From Nitrincola salilacus (GTDB taxonomy: Bacteria > Pseudomonadota > Gammaproteobacteria > Pseudomonadales > Balneatricaceae), in NCBI RefSeq assembly GCF_046271865.1, contig NZ_CP176580.1:558001-622000 (forward strand): DNA of 64,000 nt. The letters run 5' to 3'. A program made the position numbers and the translations under genes. This document shows, piece after piece, positions 60,016-64,000 of the stretch (its first letter is position 1; each line of letters begins with the position of its first letter). Under the pieces are notes generated by a model. That model was not told the DNA's origin. It did not search any database and saw only the letters and a list, made by a program, of their open reading frames with translations.

Positions 60016-61281
60016 CGCCAATAGCTGTGCATAGGTATTAACTTTAGTGTTCCCTTGCACGCCATTAGCAGAGTCAGGTTTATAGAAACCAAGCACCGGA
60101 CTGATGATCAGGTGACGATTCACAACCCAGTCAGCCCAGAAGTTCACTTCCTGTGCGTCATTAGCACCGCTACCACCCACTGTGTTGTTGAAATTAAAGT
60201 ACCCTGCACCGACGGTCAGCAGTGGTGAGGGGTTAGCACTGATGCTGAGATAATGAATATCTGCATCGCTACTGAAGGGGCCAGCAAAGTTACCAGCAAC
60301 CTCTCCCTGAATCCACGTACCGTAACCACGGTTGAAACCAAAGAAGAGCTGATCATAACCAGTATCGTAATGTGTATAGCGATAGTTCACACTCGGCGAC
60401 CAGGCCATATCAGAAAAAGTCCAGCCTGCCTCGGTATACCAGGCCTTGTTGCTTCCACTGCCATCGCCTTGAGACTGATGGGCATACTCAGCCGAAAGAA
60501 ACAGGTTATCAACACCAGCACTTCCCTGATATCTGAGACTGGTTGTCTTCTGGCCATCACGTCGTGGGTCTCCCCAGACTTCATCTACCCCAAGCCCCTT
60601 CAGGTGCATCAGGCCAAAGGTGCCGTGCTCCGCCACATATTCCAGGTTCACACCAGCCATTTCAGGCATTCCCTGAGCGACATTGTCAGACTCAAACCAG
60701 AAAAGATCTGAGCGCAAACGCTCATCGCCTCCTACGCGTGCAATAAAGGTCTTGTCAAACGCTCTGCGCGGGGCAATTACAAAGCCGCCGCCTCGGTTAA
60801 GCGCTTCAGGGCCTGCTCCTTTGCCCAGATTCAGGGAGTCACCATTCAGAATAAATCCGTCACCCATCCTTACAACCTGACGCCCGGTAGAGACTTCGAA
60901 CATATCTGTTCGATATCCCAGATATAGGTCTTCTATATCAGTCCTGCGCTCTTTGCCTGTTGTAAGTCCAGATGCATCTCCATCGCCCCAGGTGCCTCCG
61001 CTCACAGCATTAACCGCACCAAAGATCTCACCTTTGCTCAACTGGCGAGCACCGGACAATCCATACTTGATATAGCCTTCAGTCCATGAGGGTGATGAAT
61101 TGCTATTCCCGTAAGTTTCACTACTTCGATAAAGGCCGACGACTGCTTCAATATCGAGGTTAATCTGGACCGACTCGCTCTCAACAAGTGGGTACGCCTG
61201 TACTACAGCCGAGCTGCAAGCAAGCACGGCTACTGCTAATCGGCTCTTACCGCCAATTTTCAATTTATTATTATTATTCAC
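60001..61281 (-). CDS. Outer-membrane porin, beta-barrel
   Basis: This is a 426-aa outer-membrane protein. A signal peptide (SRLAVAVLACSSAVVQA) is followed by a mature chain rich in alternating aromatic and polar beta strands. The chain ends in Phe (LAIVPF), the usual outer-membrane insertion signal. Segments such as EDLYLGYRTDMFEVSTGRQVV point to a selective porin of the alginate-export or OprD-related type, but I cannot name the family with certainty. The start is the GTG at 61281, because GAGGG lies 6 nt upstream; a TTG two codons earlier has no usable site. Uptake of aromatic acids is likely from the setting. Confidence 0.83.
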   Translation of the reverse strand: MNNNNKLKIGGKSRLAVAVLACSSAVVQAYPLVESESVQINLDIEAVVGLYRSSETYGNSNSSPSWTEGYIKYGLSGARQLSKGEIFGAVNAVSGGTWGDGDASGLTTGKERRTDIEDLYLGYRTDMFEVSTGRQVVRMGDGFILNGDSLNLGKGAGPEALNRGGGFVIAPRRAFDKTFIARVGGDERLRSDLFWFESDNVAQGMPEMAGVNLEYVAEHGTFGLMHLKGLGVDEVWGDPRRDGQKTTSLRYQGSAGVDNLFLSAEYAHQSQGDGSGSNKAWYTEAGWTFSDMAWSPSVNYRYTHYDTGYDQLFFGFNRGYGTWIQGEVAGNFAGPFSSDADIHYLSISANPSPLLTVGAGYFNFNNTVGGSGANDAQEVNFWADWVVNRHLIISPVLGFYKPDSANGVQGNTKVNTYAQLLAIVPF

Positions 61282-62044
61282 AGTCAACCCTCACAATCAT
61301 TATATAGTTTCAACACACCATTGTTGTCATCATAAACATATTTAATCAAGATTATTTTAACGTGCAACTTGTAGGGTCGTGTCAAAATTCCAGGAAATGA
61401 TGAGCAGTAACTGAGGGGCGATATCTTGGACTAAAGCGGAGGATGTCCATGTGCTGTTAAGGAAGCTGTAACCGATCTGTAAAGCTATATATTTATTGAA
61501 AAAAGGTGCTGTTTTGGTGGGTTTTTGGCTGGGAACTCTGTTCAGGGAAAGGCATGCTTTTGTTGTACAAATCGTTCATTTAAAAGGTGGTTGTCAGCTC
61601 ACTTGGCAACCCGACAGTTGGATAAATACTCATCTAAGGTTTAATTTTTTTACACCTAATGCTCTATGTGTACCCTTCAGTCGGATCTTGTCTTCCCCTT
61701 GCCGTTGGTACCCATCAGAAAGGTAGAACTTTTAAAGAGCGCTATTAAAGAGCGCTACTATGTTAAATGCGGTTGTCGGGAACAGGCCGGCGAACACTTT
61801 TGTCAGTTCCTGAGGCGTCTGAGCTGTTAAAAGCAGATCATTAAGAGACGAATTTTCAGGCTTGCTACGGGGTTGGTTCATTTTGTTACTAATCTTGGTA
61901 GCTTTTGTTATTGGTCATCAGGCCTGAATCGTTCATTCTAGACTCATGAAAGAGACAATGCTTTCCTGGCCTGTCATGACTATAACTGTCATTACAACAG
62001 CTCAGGCTTCAGGTAGCCCAATATAAGAATGATGAGGTGGTATC
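61282..62044. other. 763-nt stretch without a convincing gene
   Basis: It holds the divergent control regions of the porin and acyl-CoA dehydrogenase genes and a 13-nt tandem duplication at 61732-61757. A 76-codon open frame (61496-61726, TTG start) has no ribosome site and low-quality composition, so it is not called. The size and odd sequence suggest remains of a lost gene or mobile element, but I saw no transposase or clear terminal repeats. Confidence 0.5.
61732..61757. repeat. 13-nt tandem duplication in the non-coding stretch
   Basis: TTAAAGAGCGCTA occurs twice in direct tandem. Confidence 0.9.
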
Positions 62045-63844
62045 ATGGCTGAGTACAAAGCCCCCCTGCGCGACATGCAATTTATTCTCAATGAAGTGCT
62101 CGAGATGGATAAGCACTATCAAGGTCTGCCAGGCTGCGAAGAAGCAACACCTGATATGATTGCTGCCATTCTGGAAGAGGGTGCCAAGTTCGCTGAGCGT
62201 GTGCTGTCTCCTCTGAACCAGATCGGCGATCAGCAGGGTTGTACCTTCAAGGATGGCACTGTGACCACACCGGAAGGCTTTAAAGAAGCGTATCAGCAGT
62301 TTGTTGAGGGTGGTTGGCCATCGCTGGCACACGATCCTGCGCATGGCGGTCAGGGCTTGCCGGAATCACTGGGTATCGTGTTCAACGAGATGGTCGGTAC
62401 TGCCAACTGGTCCTGGAGTATGTATCCGGGGCTGAGCCATGGCGCCATGAATACACTGGATGCCCATGGTACTGATGAGCAGAAACACACGTATCTGACC
62501 AAGCTGGTGTCCGGCGAGTGGACCGGCACCATGTGTCTGACCGAAGCGCATTGCGGTACCGATCTCGGCATGCTGCGCACCAAGGCTGAGCCTGCGGCTG
62601 ATGGCAGCTATCGCATCAGTGGTACCAAGATTTTCATCTCTGCCGGTGAGCATGACATGGCAGACAACATCGTGCATATCGTGTTGGCGCGTCTGCCGGA
62701 TGCACCCGCCGGTACCAAGGGAATCTCGCTGTTTATCGTGCCCAAGTTTCTGCCGACTGCCGATGGCAGTGTCGGTGAGCGCAATGGCGTATCCTGCGGC
62801 TCCATCGAACACAAGATGGGTATCCACGGTAATGCGACCTGCGTGATGAACTTTGATGGCGCCACCGGCTTTTTGATCGGCCCGCCGAACAAGGGCCTTA
62901 ACTGCATGTTCACCTTTATGAACACGGCACGTATCGGTACCGCTTTGCAGGGCCTGGCCCATGCCGAGTGGGGCTTCCAGAATTCACTGCCTTATGCACG
63001 TGATCGTCTGCAGATGCGCTCGCTGACCGGCCCTAAAAATACTGAAGGTGCTGCGGATCCGATCATCGTGCATCCGGCTGTGCGCAACATGCTGCTGACC
63101 CAGAAGGCGTTTGCCGAGGGTGGGCGTGCGCTGATCTATCTGTCGGCGCAGCAGGTTGACCGTACCAAGCTGGCGACCACCGATGAAGAGAAAAAAGAAG
63201 CCGAGGATCTGCTGTCACTGCTGACACCGATCGCCAAGGCGTTCCTGACCGAAGCGGGTTTCGAGTCTGCCAACCATGCACTGCAGATCTACGGTGGCCA
63301 TGGCTATATTGCCGAGTGGGGCATGGAGCAGAACGTGCGCGACAGCCGTATCTCAACGCTGTATGAAGGCACGACACAGATTCAGGCACTGGATCTGCTG
63401 GGCCGCAAGGTACTGATGACCCAGGGTGAGTTGCTGAAGCGTTTCACCAAAATCATCCACAGGTTCTGTAAATCGCACGAAGGTAACGATGCGATGCAGG
63501 CTTTTGTCGCACCACTGGCTAAACTGAATCAGGAGTGGGGTGATATCACGATGAAAGTCGGCATGAAGGCGATGCAGGATCGTGAAGAGGTGGGTGCCGC
63601 TGCTGTCGATTACCTGATGTACTCCGGTTATATCACGCTGGCATGGCTCTGGGCGCGTCAGGCCGAAGTCGCGCAGCAGAAACTGGCGGCGGGAACCAAT
63701 GAAGAGGCTTTCTACAAAGCCAAGCTGGTGACCGCGCGCTTCTATTTCGAGCGGATTCTGCCACGTACACGCACACTGGTTGAAACCATGCAATCGGGTG
63801 CAACCAACCTGATGGAGTTGGACGCTGAAGATTTCGCCTTCTGA
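62045..63844 (+). CDS. Acyl-CoA dehydrogenase, DmdC-like long form
   Basis: This 599-aa FAD-dependent acyl-CoA dehydrogenase is of the same long group as the one at 54356. It contains MYPGLSHGAMNTL, CLTEAHCGTDLG (about 162), GSIEHKMGIHGNATC, and the base region YGGHGYIAEWGMEQN (about 415). Members annotated as DmdC oxidise 3-methylmercaptopropionyl-CoA, and others act on medium or long fatty acyl-CoA; I cannot tell which. GAGG precedes the ATG. It is separated from the island by a long non-coding stretch and a porin promoter, so it may be a general fatty-acid enzyme. Confidence 0.87.
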   Translation: MAEYKAPLRDMQFILNEVLEMDKHYQGLPGCEEATPDMIAAILEEGAKFAERVLSPLNQIGDQQGCTFKDGTVTTPEGFKEAYQQFVEGGWPSLAHDPAHGGQGLPESLGIVFNEMVGTANWSWSMYPGLSHGAMNTLDAHGTDEQKHTYLTKLVSGEWTGTMCLTEAHCGTDLGMLRTKAEPAADGSYRISGTKIFISAGEHDMADNIVHIVLARLPDAPAGTKGISLFIVPKFLPTADGSVGERNGVSCGSIEHKMGIHGNATCVMNFDGATGFLIGPPNKGLNCMFTFMNTARIGTALQGLAHAEWGFQNSLPYARDRLQMRSLTGPKNTEGAADPIIVHPAVRNMLLTQKAFAEGGRALIYLSAQQVDRTKLATTDEEKKEAEDLLSLLTPIAKAFLTEAGFESANHALQIYGGHGYIAEWGMEQNVRDSRISTLYEGTTQIQALDLLGRKVLMTQGELLKRFTKIIHRFCKSHEGNDAMQAFVAPLAKLNQEWGDITMKVGMKAMQDREEVGAAAVDYLMYSGYITLAWLWARQAEVAQQKLAAGTNEEAFYKAKLVTARFYFERILPRTRTLVETMQSGATNLMELDAEDFAF

Positions 63845-63868
63845 TGAAGAAGCTACTGAGAACACACA

Positions 63869-63894
63869 CAGGGCAGAAAGTTATCTCTGCCCTG
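63869..63894 (+). terminator. Hairpin after the acyl-CoA dehydrogenase gene
   Basis: CAGGGCAGA, 8 nt, TCTGCCCTG is a perfect 9-bp stem 24 nt past the stop codon. There is no T-run after it. Confidence 0.6.
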
Positions 63895-63907
63895 CTTAAG
63901 CTGAATG

Positions 63908-63955
63908 CATGGCGCTACTCATGGCGCTACTCATGGCACTACACATGGCGCTACA
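63908..63955. repeat. 12-nt tandem repeat, four copies, near the window end
   Basis: CATGGCGCTACT occurs twice, then CATGGCACTACA and CATGGCGCTACA, without gaps. It lies just after the terminator-like hairpin. Confidence 0.92.
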
Positions 63956-64000
63956 AGCGCAGTGGCTTACGACAAGACACACAACAAGAGAACACACAAC

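Noticed and set aside
61496..61726. 76-codon open frame in the long gap
   Set aside because: TTG start, no ribosome-binding site, no domain or signal pattern; probably chance.

Overview
The window looks like a chromosomal segment of a gammaproteobacterium, probably marine and related to Oceanospirillales or Pseudomonadales. This is inferred from the order hemA-prfA-prmC-moeB divergent from a TPR lipoprotein-lolB-tRNA-Gln-prs-rplY-pth-ychF, which is the Pseudomonas-type arrangement. No phage, plasmid, insertion-sequence or CRISPR signature was seen.  Region 1 (1-31.6 kb) is mostly housekeeping: the end of secF, rnr, serB, a FimX-like degenerate GGDEF/EAL protein, a four-tRNA operon (two identical Met, two Gln), ychF-pth-rplY-prs with a third tRNA-Gln in front of prs, lolB and a TPR lipoprotein. 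Then come hemA-prfA-prmC-moeB, an AEC carrier, sixA, a small membrane-bound cytochrome c, an EamA exporter, an NlpE-like lipoprotein, a CvrA-type K+/H+ antiporter, a thiolase, a YCF48-MMPL-Usp operon, a secreted protein of unknown function and a chemoreceptor. Two genes expected from Pseudomonas-type synteny, ispE (between lolB and tRNA-Gln) and murI (after moeB), are missing from their usual places.  Region 2 (31.9-61.3 kb) is a large aromatic-acid catabolic island. VanAB (vanillate O-demethylase) sits beside a divergent GntR regulator. A PrpF-like tautomerase, LigK aldolase, LigC dehydrogenase, LigJ hydratase, LigI hydrolase and the LigAB dioxygenase make up a full protocatechuate 4,5-cleavage pathway, with two LysR regulators. 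PobA and an AraC-type PobR turn 4-hydroxybenzoate into protocatechuate. A MarR regulator, a TRAP transporter, and a divergent operon of enoyl-CoA hydratase, thiolase, SDR dehydrogenase, acyl-CoA dehydrogenase, feruloyl-CoA-synthetase-like ligase and 4-hydroxybenzoyl-CoA-type thioesterase appear to shorten hydroxycinnamates by CoA-dependent beta-oxidation. A periplasmic serine hydrolase and a porin follow. Read together, the island predicts: uptake, CoA activation, side-chain removal as acetyl-CoA, release of 4-hydroxybenzoate or vanillate, conversion to protocatechuate, meta-cleavage, and finally pyruvate plus oxaloacetate.  The non-coding DNA also carries signal. There is a twin 21-bp inverted repeat over the TRAP/hydroxycinnamate divergent promoters, TGGATCCA palindromes bracketing the vanA promoter, and a consensus-like tRNA promoter. 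A series of 10-16-nt tandem repeats clusters at gene ends in the island, several of them duplicating stop codons. Region 3 (61.3-64 kb) has a 763-bp non-coding stretch, a second acyl-CoA dehydrogenase of the same family as the island's, a hairpin and another tandem repeat array.
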